The position numbers and the translations under genes were made by a program. From Streptomyces typhae (lineage in GTDB: Bacteria; Actinomycetota; Actinomycetes; Streptomycetales; Streptomycetaceae), in contig NZ_WPNZ01000015.1 of NCBI RefSeq assembly GCF_009755605.1, forward strand, positions 62,001-126,000: a stretch of DNA of 64,000 nucleotides. The letters run 5' to 3'. This document shows positions 8,212 to 16,463 of this stretch, in pieces. The notes under the pieces are model-generated. The model ran no database searches. It was not told where the DNA came from and saw only the letters and a list, made by a program, of their open reading frames with translations. Numbering within the stretch: position 1 is the first letter of the stretch; each line of letters starts with the position of its first letter.

Positions 8212-8910
8212 TCAGGACGGGGCGTCGTACAACGATGGCGCGTCGCACACCGACGGGCCGTCGTACACCAAGGAGTACCGCCAGAAGAGGCGCCTGCGCA
8301 CCCGCGCCCCCGGAAGTTCCCGTGCCGCGGCGGTGCGGATCTCCCGGAGCGTCTCCTTCGGCGCGGTGGTGGGCGCCGTCATGTGCCGGGGCGGTGCCGC
8401 CGCGCGGGACGGGTGCTTGAGGAGTCCGATGACCGGGTTCGCCAGGGCCGCCGGGAGCGTGGCGATGTGGTCGGCCGGGCCCGCCTCGCGGTAGCAGCCC
8501 ACGATCACCAGGCGTCCGCCCGGCGTCAGGCTGGTGCGCAGGTCCCTGAGCGTGGGCGCCAGGGGGAGGTGGTGCAGGACCGCCACGAGGGTGATGGCGT
8601 CCCAGCGGCGCCGTCGGTCCCGGCCCGCGAAGTCGCCGTGGACGATGGTCACCGCGGCGTCCCCGGCGAACCGCTCCGCCGCGGCGCGGGCGGTCGCCGG
8701 GTCCGGTTCGAGTCCGGTCACGGCGCCGACCCCGCCCCCGGCGCGAAGCAGCGCCACGAGGTTCCCGGTTCCGCATCCGACGTCGAGCACCTCGCGCGCC
8801 CCCGCCTCCGTCACACGGTCCTCGACCCACGGGCCGTAGTGATCGTTGTGGCTCCAGGGGTGCTGCTCGTTGAAACGGTGCAGCGGAGACAGGGGGGACG
8901 GTCGGGACAT
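8212..8910 (-). CDS. Class I SAM-dependent methyltransferase
   Basis: 232 residues. Motif I is 'VLDVGCGTGNLVALL' (about 40-54), followed by an acidic motif ('GLEPDPATA') and 'DAITLVAVLHHLPL', the usual Rossmann-fold methyltransferase order. Substrate unknown. The C-terminus ends in a short repeat (YDGPSVCDAPSLYDAPS) that looks like a replicated tail. It converges with the acyl-CoA dehydrogenase (14 bp between stops) and diverges from the MpaB gene; nothing ties it firmly to steroid metabolism. Confidence 0.85.
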   Translation of the reverse strand: MSRPSPLSPLHRFNEQHPWSHNDHYGPWVEDRVTEAGAREVLDVGCGTGNLVALLRAGGGVGAVTGLEPDPATARAAAERFAGDAAVTIVHGDFAGRDRRRRWDAITLVAVLHHLPLAPTLRDLRTSLTPGGRLVIVGCYREAGPADHIATLPAALANPVIGLLKHPSRAAAPPRHMTAPTTAPKETLREIRTAAARELPGARVRRRLFWRYSLVYDGPSVCDAPSLYDAPS

Positions 8911-8980
8911 GGTGCCACCGTAACCGGGTGTCCCTTCCCGACGGGGCGCCGACTAACCTGCCCCGGGAGGAGGCAGCGGT

Positions 8981-10006
8981 ATGGGGGGACAGCAAGAGGG
9001 CGAAGCGGCAATGGGGGAAGCGGCAAGGGGGGAAGCGGCAATGGGCGAAGCAGCGATGGGGGAAGCAGCGAAGGACGCGGACGTCGGGCTCTTCGGGCCC
9101 TCGTCCGTCACCTGGCAGTTGCACAGTGATCCCATGATGTGGGTGGCAGGCGTGCGGGCGCTCTACTTCCAGGCGCTGCACCCGCGCGCCGTCCGCGGCG
9201 TGATGGAGAACTCCGACTTCCGCAAGGACGCCTGGGGGCGGCTGCGGCGCACCGCCGACTTCGTGGGCACGACCACGTACGGCACCACGGCCGCAGCCGA
9301 GAAGGCCGGTGCCCGGGTCCGGAAGATCCACACGATGCTGTCCGCCACCGACCCCGACACGGGCGAGAGGTACGGCGTCGACGAGCCCGAGCTCCTGCTG
9401 TGGGTGCACTGCGCGGAAATAGACTCCTATGTGCACGTCGTGCGTCGCTCCGGCATCCGCCTCAGTGCCGCCGACGTCGACCGCTACGTCGCCGAACACC
9501 GGCAGAGCGCCCGCCTCGTCGGTCTCGACCCGGACTCCGTGCCGGCCTCGGCCGCCGAACTCGCCCGCTACTTCGCGTCCGTACGGGACCGGCTCGCGGT
9601 CGGCGCCGACGCCCGCGCCGTCGACGACTTCCTGCGGTGCCCGCCCACCCCCGCCCTCCTCGTTCCCGCGCGCGCCCTGCTGTGGCGGCGCGTCGCCGGG
9701 CTCGCGTACGCGTCGCTGCCCTCCTACGCCCACGCCCTCTACGGCAGGCCCGCACCGCCGCCGCCCGCCGTCACCCGCCGCCTGGTCACCACCGGCACCC
9801 TGTTGCGCCGCATACCCACCCGTGTGCGCTGGCAACTCCCCCCGAAGCACATCCTGCGCGCCATGGCCAGGCTCGGCCCCGGCAGCCGCCCCGACCCGCG
9901 CCGAGTCCCGTACGAAGTCGACACGCGGGACGCCATACTGGACGGGCCGGGGAGGGCGCAGCGAAACAACGGGGGCGACGGCACGCGATGGCGGACACCA
10001 GGCTGA
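8981..10006 (+). CDS. DUF2236/MpaB-family oxygenase-like protein
   Basis: 341 residues from the ATG at 8981, behind GGAGGAGG. The conserved DUF2236 core includes 'FQALHPRAVRGVMENSDF', 'GTTTYG', 'LLLWVHCAEIDSY' and 'DDFLRCPPT'. The family includes MpaB, which cleaves a terpenoid side chain in mycophenolic acid synthesis, and is related to latex-clearing proteins; heme binding would be expected through the conserved His residues. The first 32 residues are a tandem repeat (GEAAM units) and probably not folded. The 3' end overlaps the kinase gene by 19 bp, suggesting co-transcription. Confidence 0.78.
   Translation: MGGQQEGEAAMGEAARGEAAMGEAAMGEAAKDADVGLFGPSSVTWQLHSDPMMWVAGVRALYFQALHPRAVRGVMENSDFRKDAWGRLRRTADFVGTTTYGTTAAAEKAGARVRKIHTMLSATDPDTGERYGVDEPELLLWVHCAEIDSYVHVVRRSGIRLSAADVDRYVAEHRQSARLVGLDPDSVPASAAELARYFASVRDRLAVGADARAVDDFLRCPPTPALLVPARALLWRRVAGLAYASLPSYAHALYGRPAPPPPAVTRRLVTTGTLLRRIPTRVRWQLPPKHILRAMARLGPGSRPDPRRVPYEVDTRDAILDGPGRAQRNNGGDGTRWRTPG
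8998..9072 (+). repeat. Five tandem copies of a 15-bp unit inside the MpaB-family gene
   Basis: Units close to GGGGGAAGCGGCAAT repeat five times, in frame, encoding GEAAM-like pentapeptides. Copy-number change would lengthen or shorten the N-terminus without a frameshift and would also create or remove alternative ATG starts. Confidence 0.85.
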
Positions 10007-12261
10007 TCCAGAGCCGGTACCGGCTGCTCGACCTGATCGGGCGGGGCGGCATGGGCGAGGTGTGGCGGGCGCACGACGAGTCGCTCGGCCGCAAGGTCGC
10101 CGTCAAGTGCCTCAAGCCCCTCGGGCCCCAGCACGACCAGTCCTTCACCCGCGTCCTGCGCGAGCGGTTCCGCCGCGAGGCCCGGGTCGCCGCCGCCCTC
10201 CAGCACCGCGGGGTCACCGTCGTGCACGACTTCGGCGAGCACGACGGGGTGCTGTTCCTGGTGATGGAGTTCCTCGAAGGGCGGAACCTGAGCGAGCTCC
10301 TGGAGGACAACAAGCAGCACCCCCTGCCCGTCGCCGACGTCGTCGACATCGCCGACCAGGTCGCCTCCGCCCTCGCCTACACCCATGAACAAGGCATCGT
10401 CCACCGCGACCTGAAGCCCGCCAACATCATGCGGCTCAGCGACGGCACCGTGAAGATCTGCGACTTCGGCATCGCGCGGCTCGGCCACGACATCGGCTTC
10501 ACCTCCCGCCTCACCGGCACCGGTATCGCCATGGGCACCCCGCACTACATGTCGCCCGAGCAGATCAGCGGCGCCGAGGTCGACCGGCGCAGCGACCTGT
10601 ACTCCTTCGGCTGCGTCCTGTACGAACTCGCCACCGGCGCGCCCCCGTTCGACATGGACGACGCCTGGGCCGTCCTCGTCGGCCACCGCGACACCGTGCC
10701 CGAGTCGCCGCGCCGCCGCCGCGGCGAGCTTCCCGGGTACTTCGACCGCATCGTCCTCGACCTGCTCGCCAAGAGCCCCGACGACCGGCCCCGCGACGCC
10801 CGCGAGCTCGCCCGGCGCATCACCGCCGGGCGCAGCGGGCCCGGCGCGTACGTGCCCACCGTCGTCTCGCCCCAGGTGCGGCGCGGTGCCGCCGCCTCCC
10901 GCGGGCGGGGCGGCACCGCCCCCTCCGGTTCCGCCCTGCCCTCGTGGACCCGCGGCATGACCACCGGGCACAAGGCCACCGGCGCCACCCTGCGCAGCGC
11001 GCCCCCGGACGCCTCCGCCGGTCTGACCGGCGCATGGATTCCCCGGCCCGCCGGCCGCCACACCGCCGTGCCCCGGCCCGCGCCCGAGCCAGCACCCCGG
11101 CGGCCCGAGCCCGCGCCGTCCGCCGTCGCCGCCCTTGTCTCCCGGCACAATGACGGTCTCAGCCTCGGGCGGGCCGGGCGCTGGGCCGAGGCGGGCGAGG
11201 TGCACCGCGCCGTCGCCGCCGAGCGTGAGCACCTCCTCGGGCCCGACCACCCCGACACCCTCGCCAGCCGGTACGAGGTCGGCTTCACGCTCAGCCGCAC
11301 CGGGCGCCCCGCGGACGCCCTGCGCGAGTACGGGCGCGTCGCCGAGGGCCGCGAACGCGCCCTCGGCGCCGGGCATCCGGACACGCTCGCCGCCCGCCAG
11401 GAGATGGCCTACGTCCTCGGCCGGCTCGGGCGGCACTTCGAGGCCCACCAGCTGTACACCCAGGTGCTCGCCGTACGGGAGCGGGCCGCCGGGCCCGACC
11501 ACCCGGACACCCTGCGCTGCCGGCACAACCTGGCCTTCAACCTCAGCCGCCTCGGGCGCCTGGAGGACTCCTACCGCCTCGCCCGGGAAGTGGCCGCGGC
11601 ACGCGCCCGCGTCCTCGGGCCCACCCATCCCGACACGCTCGTCACCCGGTACGAGGTCGCTTACGCGCTCGGCCAGTTGGGGCGGTGGCCCGAGGCCCTG
11701 CAGACCTACCGGGAGGTCGCCGACGCGCGGACGCGGGCGCTCGGAAGCGACCACCCCGACACCTTCGCGGCGCGCTACGAGGTCGGCATCAGCCTGGGGC
11801 GGCTCGGGCGCAGCGCGGAAGCCCTCGAGCTGTACCGCGCCCTCATCGACGACCGCACCCGGGTGCACGGGCCCGCCGACCCCGAGACCCTGCGCGCCCG
11901 GCACGGCCTCGGGGTGAACCTCGGGCGTCTCGGGCGGTGGGAGGAGGCGCTGGCGGAGGCGCGCGACGTGTGCGCGATCCGGGAGCGGGTCCTCGGCGCC
12001 GACCACCCCGACACGCTGGTCAGCCGGCGTGAGGTCGCCGTCGGCCTCGGCTGGCTCGGCCGGTGGGCGGACGCCCTCACGGAGTACCGGAGGGTGGCCG
12101 CCGCCCGCGAGCAGGTCCTCGGCGCCGACCACCCGGACAGCCTCGCCAGCCGCAACGACGAAGCCCACTGCCTGGAGCAACTGGGCCGCGGAACCGAGGC
12201 CGTGGAGCTGTACCGAAGAGCGGCCGCACTGCGCCAGCAGCGGGCGTCCGGCGCGCAGTGA
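9988..12261 (+). CDS. Hanks-type Ser/Thr protein kinase with C-terminal TPR array
   Basis: 757 residues from the ATG at 9988. The kinase domain (about 10-285) has the glycine loop 'IGRGGMGEVW', K40 in VAVK, the catalytic HRDLKPAN (H139-D141) and DFG (D159), so it should be active. A Pro/Arg-rich spacer (about 290-385) follows. Nine or so 42-residue tetratricopeptide units then run to the end, each with 'G..HPDTL..R', the Kinesin-light-chain/FxSxx-type TPR pattern. No transmembrane helix is visible, unlike PknB-type sensors, so it is probably cytosolic with the TPRs binding a partner. The start lies inside the MpaB gene, indicating coupling. Earlier in-frame starts back to 9139 belong to shadow sequence. 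Confidence 0.9.
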   Translation: MADTRLIQSRYRLLDLIGRGGMGEVWRAHDESLGRKVAVKCLKPLGPQHDQSFTRVLRERFRREARVAAALQHRGVTVVHDFGEHDGVLFLVMEFLEGRNLSELLEDNKQHPLPVADVVDIADQVASALAYTHEQGIVHRDLKPANIMRLSDGTVKICDFGIARLGHDIGFTSRLTGTGIAMGTPHYMSPEQISGAEVDRRSDLYSFGCVLYELATGAPPFDMDDAWAVLVGHRDTVPESPRRRRGELPGYFDRIVLDLLAKSPDDRPRDARELARRITAGRSGPGAYVPTVVSPQVRRGAAASRGRGGTAPSGSALPSWTRGMTTGHKATGATLRSAPPDASAGLTGAWIPRPAGRHTAVPRPAPEPAPRRPEPAPSAVAALVSRHNDGLSLGRAGRWAEAGEVHRAVAAEREHLLGPDHPDTLASRYEVGFTLSRTGRPADALREYGRVAEGRERALGAGHPDTLAARQEMAYVLGRLGRHFEAHQLYTQVLAVRERAAGPDHPDTLRCRHNLAFNLSRLGRLEDSYRLAREVAAARARVLGPTHPDTLVTRYEVAYALGQLGRWPEALQTYREVADARTRALGSDHPDTFAARYEVGISLGRLGRSAEALELYRALIDDRTRVHGPADPETLRARHGLGVNLGRLGRWEEALAEARDVCAIRERVLGADHPDTLVSRREVAVGLGWLGRWADALTEYRRVAAAREQVLGADHPDSLASRNDEAHCLEQLGRGTEAVELYRRAAALRQQRASGAQ

Positions 12262-12314
12262 CCACAGGGCGACGCGGACGGCGCTCGCAGGGCGGAAACG
12301 TGTTACCAAGGATC

Positions 12315-13874
12315 ATGCGATCCAGCTACGACGCAGTGGTGGTCGGCGGCGGCCACAACGCCCTGGTGGCCTCCGCCTACCTGGCAAGGGCAGGCCGGTC
12401 CGTCCTGCTACTGGAGCGCCTCCCGGCCCCGGGCGGGGCCACGGTCTCGACCCGCCCCTTCCCCGGCGTGGACGCCCGTCTCTCCCGCTACTCCTACCTC
12501 GTGAGCCTCCTGCCGAGGAAGATCGTCCGAGATCTGGACCTGGACTTCCGCGTCCGCACCCGTACCGTCTCCTCGTACACCCCGACAGTCCGCGACGGCC
12601 ACCCCACCGGCCTCCTCGTGGGCGGGGGAGAAGCCCGCACCCGCGCGTCCTTCGCCCGCCTCACCGGCGACGACCGCGAGTACACCGCCTGGCGGGACTT
12701 CTACGCGCTCACCGCCCACGTGGCGAGCCGCGTCTTCCCCACCCTCACCGAACCCCTGCCCACGAAGGCCGAGCTGCGCCATCGCGTCGACGACGAGACC
12801 GCTTGGCGCACCCTCTTCGAGGAGCCGCTCGGCAGGGCGATCGAGGCGCGGTTCGCGGACGATCTCGTACGCGGTGTGGTCCTGACGGACGCCCTCATCG
12901 GCACCTTCGCCGACGCCCACGACCCCTCCCTGCGCCAGAACCGCTGCTTCCTGTACCACGTGATCGGCGGCGGCACCGGTGACTGGAACGTCCCCGTCGG
13001 CGGCATGGGCGCCCTCACCCGCGCCCTCGTCGACACCGCCCGCGCGGCCGGCGCCGACCTGCGCACGGGACACGAGGTCACGCGCGTCGAGACCGACGGC
13101 CGCCGTGCCGAAGTCACCTACCGCACCGAGGACGGCGAGGGCACCGTCGGCGCCCGGCACGTCCTCGTCGGCGCCTCGCCGCAGGAACTCGCCCAGCTCA
13201 CCGGCGCCGCACCGCCGCCCCCCGCCGAAGGCGCCCAGCTCAAGGTGAACATGCTGCTCGAACGGCTGCCCCGGCTGCGCGACCCCGACGTCGACCCCCG
13301 CGAGGCCTTCGCCGGGACCTTCCACATCGGGGAGGGGTACGAGGCCCTGGCCCTCGCCCACGGGGAGGCCGCGGCGGGCGGGCCGCCCTCAGCGCCGCCC
13401 TCGGAGATCTACTGCCACTCGCTCACGGACCCGACCATCCTGGGCCAGGACCTCGTCGACCGCGGCTGCCACACCCTGACCCTCTTCGGCCTGCACACCC
13501 CCGCCCGGCTCTTCACCGACGCCACCAACGACGCCCTGCGCGCCGCCCTCCTCGCCGGCTCCCTCGCGCAGCTCGACCAGCACCTCGCCGAGCCGATCGC
13601 CGACTGCCTCGCCACCGACGCCGACGGCAATCCGTGCGTCGAGGCCAAGACCCCCCTCGACCTGCAACGCGACCTGCGGCTGCCCGGCGGCAACATCTTC
13701 CACGGCGATCTCGCCTTCCCCTACGACAACCAGCGGGAACCTGGCCCGGCCGGGCGCTGGGGCGTCGAGACCCCGCACCCCAACGTCCATCTGTGCGGGG
13801 CCGGTGCCCTCCGCGGCGGCGGCGTCAGCGGCATCCCCGGGCACAACGCCGCCATGGCCGTCCTGGGAGGATGA
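12315..13874 (+). CDS. Phytoene desaturase-like NAD(P)/FAD oxidoreductase
   Basis: 519 residues from the ATG at 12315; a GTG at 12300 is also in frame and would add five residues. The N-terminal dinucleotide motif is 'VVVGGGHNALVASAYLARAG' with the acidic end of the second strand in 'VLLLERLPAPGG', typical of phytoene desaturase/prolycopene isomerase-type flavoproteins. The C-terminal FAD motif 'VHLCGAGALRGGGVSGIPGHNAA' is present. No carotenoid genes are nearby, so the substrate is open; many actinobacterial members act outside carotenoid synthesis. The stop overlaps an ATG (ATGA at 13871) that may start the next gene. Confidence 0.82.
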   Translation: MRSSYDAVVVGGGHNALVASAYLARAGRSVLLLERLPAPGGATVSTRPFPGVDARLSRYSYLVSLLPRKIVRDLDLDFRVRTRTVSSYTPTVRDGHPTGLLVGGGEARTRASFARLTGDDREYTAWRDFYALTAHVASRVFPTLTEPLPTKAELRHRVDDETAWRTLFEEPLGRAIEARFADDLVRGVVLTDALIGTFADAHDPSLRQNRCFLYHVIGGGTGDWNVPVGGMGALTRALVDTARAAGADLRTGHEVTRVETDGRRAEVTYRTEDGEGTVGARHVLVGASPQELAQLTGAAPPPPAEGAQLKVNMLLERLPRLRDPDVDPREAFAGTFHIGEGYEALALAHGEAAAGGPPSAPPSEIYCHSLTDPTILGQDLVDRGCHTLTLFGLHTPARLFTDATNDALRAALLAGSLAQLDQHLAEPIADCLATDADGNPCVEAKTPLDLQRDLRLPGGNIFHGDLAFPYDNQREPGPAGRWGVETPHPNVHLCGAGALRGGGVSGIPGHNAAMAVLGG

Positions 13875-13900
13875 GCCCCGGAACCCGCGTCCACGCCGAC

Positions 13901-13960
13901 ACCGTGCCTGTCGGCACCGTGCTTGCCGATACCGTCCTTGCCGATACCGTGCTCAAGGAG
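13901..13960 (+). repeat. 15-bp tandem repeat upstream of the M20 amidohydrolase start
   Basis: Four 15-bp units begin with ACCGT (for example ACCGTGCTTGCCGAT). The last unit has diverged into the ribosome site CTCAAGGAG at its end. The array is in frame with the downstream gene and would be translated if the ATG at 13871 is used. Confidence 0.8.
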
Positions 13961-13966
13961 CGTCAT

Positions 13967-15220
13967 ATGACGGCCAGCCAGGAGCTCGACCGTGCCGTCC
14001 GCGGCGAACTCGACAGCCTCGTCGACCTCTATCAGGACCTGCACGCCCACCCCGAGCTGTCCTTCGCCGAGCACCGCACCGCCGCCACGGTCGCCCGGCA
14101 CGCCGCCTCCTACGGATACGACGTCACCTCCGGCGTCGGCCGCACCGGCGTCGTCGCCGTCCTCGACCACGGCGAAGGCCCCACCGTGCTCCTGCGCGCC
14201 GACTTCGACGCCCTCCCCGTCACCGAACGCACCGGCCTGCCCTACGCCTCCCGCACCGAGGGCGTCATGCACGCCTGCGGCCACGACCTGCACGTGACCT
14301 GTCTGCTGGGCGCGCTGAAGCTCCTCGCGGACGCGCGCGAGCGCTGGCGCGGGCGGATCGTCGCCGTCTTCCAGCCCGCCGAGGAGGTCGGCGAGGGCGC
14401 GCGGGCGATGATCGACGACGGTCTCTTCGACCGGTTCGGCACCCCCGACGTCGTGCTCGGGCAGCACGTCGCCCCGCTGCCCACGGGCATGGTCGCCTGC
14501 CACGCGGGACCCGCCTTCGCCGCCACCGACTCGCTCAAGGTCGTCATGTACGGCAAGGGCGCGCACGGATCCCGGCCGGAGACCTCCGTCGATCCCGTGG
14601 TGATGGCCGCCGCCACCGTCATGCGGCTCCAGACCGTCGTCTCCCGGGAGGTGCCCGCGGGGGAGACCGCCGTGCTCACGGTGGGGTCGCTGCGGGCGGG
14701 GACCGTCGACAACATCATTCCCGACGAGGCCGAACTGCGGCTCAGCATCCGTACGTACGACGAGGACATCCGCGCCCGGATGCGCGCCGCGGTCGAGCGG
14801 ATCGTCCGCGGCGAGGCGCTGGTCGCGGGCGCCGAACGCGAGCCGGAGTTCACCGCCCTCGACGCGTTTCCCGTGCTCGTCAACGACGAAGCCGCGGTGG
14901 CCCGCACCATGGGAGCCGTCGCCGGGGTGCTGGGGGACGGGCAGGTGATCGATCCCGGTCCTGTCACCGGAAGCGAGGACGTCGGGCTCTTCGGCACCGC
15001 CGCCAAGGCACCCGTCTGCTACTGGCTGTTCGGCGGCTGTGACGCGGAGGTGTATGCGGCTGCCGCCGCCGGCGGCACCCTCGACCGCGATGTCCCTTCC
15101 AACCATTCGCCCCTCTTCGCGCCCCTCGCCGCGCCCGCCGTCACCACGGGGGTCACGGCCATGACCGCCGCCGCCCTGGAGTGGCTGGGGCGTCCCGGCG
15201 GTACCGCCGAAAGTATCTGA
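13967..15220 (+). CDS. M20-family metallopeptidase/amidohydrolase
   Basis: 417 residues from the ATG at 13967, which has AAGGAG 6 bp upstream. Metal-binding motifs of N-acyl-amino-acid amidohydrolases are present: 'LRADFDALPV', 'MHACGHDLHV' with the zinc-ligand Asp/His, 'FQPAEEVGEGA' with the Glu pair, 'GQHVAPLP' and a late 'NHSP'. The 'VDNIIPDEAEL' dimerisation-domain signature is also seen. Members hydrolyse N-acyl amino acids, hippurate or IAA conjugates. An alternative start at 13871 overlaps the previous stop (ATGA) and would add 32 residues, mostly the TVLAD repeat; the internal start has the better ribosome site. Confidence 0.88.
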   Translation: MTASQELDRAVRGELDSLVDLYQDLHAHPELSFAEHRTAATVARHAASYGYDVTSGVGRTGVVAVLDHGEGPTVLLRADFDALPVTERTGLPYASRTEGVMHACGHDLHVTCLLGALKLLADARERWRGRIVAVFQPAEEVGEGARAMIDDGLFDRFGTPDVVLGQHVAPLPTGMVACHAGPAFAATDSLKVVMYGKGAHGSRPETSVDPVVMAAATVMRLQTVVSREVPAGETAVLTVGSLRAGTVDNIIPDEAELRLSIRTYDEDIRARMRAAVERIVRGEALVAGAEREPEFTALDAFPVLVNDEAAVARTMGAVAGVLGDGQVIDPGPVTGSEDVGLFGTAAKAPVCYWLFGGCDAEVYAAAAAGGTLDRDVPSNHSPLFAPLAAPAVTTGVTAMTAAALEWLGRPGGTAESI

Positions 15221-15231
15221 CGCATCGTCAG
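15217..15231. promoter_or_regulatory. CTGAC-N5-GTCAG operator upstream of the nitronate monooxygenase gene
   Basis: CTGACGCATCGTCAG is a perfect inverted repeat flanked by AT-rich bases, 43 bp before the ATG at 15275 and overlapping the previous stop codon. The same CTGAC-N5-GTCAG architecture is found at 24331-24345 between the FadD19-like and EchA19-like genes, which points to a common TetR-type regulator not encoded in this window. Confidence 0.55.
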
Positions 15232-15274
15232 TAAAGGTCTTCCCTCGTTCGGATGGCTGCGGCATCCTGCGCCC

Positions 15275-16396
15275 ATGCAGACGGAGCTGAGCAAGCAACT
15301 CGGGATCGAGCACGCCGTCTTCGGCTTCACGCCGTTCCCCGCCGTGGCCGCCGCGATCAGCAGGGCGGGCGGGTTCGGTGTGCTCGGCGCGGTCCGCTAC
15401 ACCGCCCCCGACGACCTCGCCCGCGACCTCGACTGGGTGCGGGAGCACGTGGGCGGGCGGCCCTTCGGCCTCGATGTCGTCATGCCCGCAGCGAAGGCCG
15501 AAGGCCCCGACGGGCGCGCGCTGAGCGAGGCCGACGTCGAGGCGATGATTCCCGAAGGGCACCGGCGGTTCGTCGAGGAGACGCTGGGCGCGTACGGCGT
15601 GCCCTCGCTCGCCGACGGCGAGGCGTCCGGCTGGCGCGTCACCGGGTGGCTGGAGCAGGTGGCGCGCGGTCAGCTCGACGTCGCCTTCGACCACCCCGTC
15701 AAGCTGCTCGCCAACGCCCTCGGCCCGCCGCCCGCCGACGTCGTCACCCGCGCCCACGAGAACGGCGTGCTCGTCGCCGCCCTCGCGGGCAGCGCCCGGC
15801 ACGCCCGCAAGCACGCCGACGCGGGCATCGACATCGTCGTCGCACAGGGCTACGAGGCCGGAGGGCACACCGGGGAGATCGCCTCCATGGTGCTCACCCC
15901 CGAGGTCGCCGAGGCCGTCGCGCCGTTGCCCGTCCTCGCCGCGGGCGGCATCGGCAGCGGCGAGCAGGCCGCGGCCGCCTTCGCGCTCGGCGCGCAGGGC
16001 GTGTGGCTGGGCTCGGTCTGGCTCACCACGACGGAGGCAGACCTGCACTCGCCCGCGCTGACGCGCAAGCTGCTCGCGGCGGAGTCCGGTGACACGGTCC
16101 GCTCCCGCGCCCTGACGGGCAAACCGGCCCGGCAGTTGCGCACCGAGTGGACCGACGCGTGGGACGACCCGGCGGGGCCGGGCGCGCTGCCCATGCCGCT
16201 GCAGGGGCTGCTCGTCGCCGAGGCCGTGTCCCGTATCCAGAAGTACGAGGTCGAGCCGCTGCTCGGCACCCCCGTCGGCCAGATCGTGGGCCGGATGAAC
16301 AGCGAACGCAGCGTACGGGCCGTGTTCGACGACCTGACCCGCGGCTTCGAGCGCGCCGTCGACCGGATGAACCGCGTCGCAGGGCGAGACCGGTGA
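15275..16396 (+). CDS. Nitronate monooxygenase/2-nitropropane dioxygenase-family flavoprotein
   Basis: 373 residues. The TIM-barrel FMN motifs are 'AVAAAISRAGGFGVLGAV' near the start, 'VAQGYEAGGHTGE' (catalytic-His region) and 'VLAAGGIGSGEQAAAAFALGA' with the phosphate-binding glycines. Family members oxidise nitronates or, in steroid-degrading actinobacteria (IpdC), act as reductases on CoA thioesters. This one is not obviously IpdC. It is followed after 67 bp by a FadD4-like ligase and preceded by the operator at 15217, so it likely belongs to the acyl-CoA regulon. The last codons extend into a 26-bp repeat. Confidence 0.82.
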   Translation: MQTELSKQLGIEHAVFGFTPFPAVAAAISRAGGFGVLGAVRYTAPDDLARDLDWVREHVGGRPFGLDVVMPAAKAEGPDGRALSEADVEAMIPEGHRRFVEETLGAYGVPSLADGEASGWRVTGWLEQVARGQLDVAFDHPVKLLANALGPPPADVVTRAHENGVLVAALAGSARHARKHADAGIDIVVAQGYEAGGHTGEIASMVLTPEVAEAVAPLPVLAAGGIGSGEQAAAAFALGAQGVWLGSVWLTTTEADLHSPALTRKLLAAESGDTVRSRALTGKPARQLRTEWTDAWDDPAGPGALPMPLQGLLVAEAVSRIQKYEVEPLLGTPVGQIVGRMNSERSVRAVFDDLTRGFERAVDRMNRVAGRDR

Positions 16397-16442
16397 ACCG
16401 CGTCACAGAGCGAGACCGGTGAACCGCATCGCAGAGCGAGTC
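16369..16442 (+). repeat. 26-bp tandem repeat at the end of the nitronate monooxygenase gene
   Basis: Two full copies (16369-16394, 16395-16420) and a partial third begin GAACCGCGTC and contain GCGAGACCGGT. The first copy encodes the C-terminus of the protein; the stop codon is formed at the join of copies one and two. The unit length is not a multiple of three. Confidence 0.85.
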
Positions 16443-16463
16443 TGAGGAGATCGGAGACCACCG

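Noticed and set aside
6956..9850. A 964-residue minus-strand ORF
   Set aside because: It is the antisense of three real genes and is typical of high-GC open antisense frames; no start site or domain.
9139..9987. N-terminal extension of the kinase ORF back to 9139
   Set aside because: This stretch is an out-of-frame reading of the MpaB gene, Arg/Pro-rich and without family similarity; the kinase domain starts right after the ATG at 9988.
12300..12314. AACGTGTT at the start of the phytoene desaturase-like gene as a KstR box
   Set aside because: Only the inner eight bases fit; the outer T and A positions of the consensus do not match and it overlaps the start codon.
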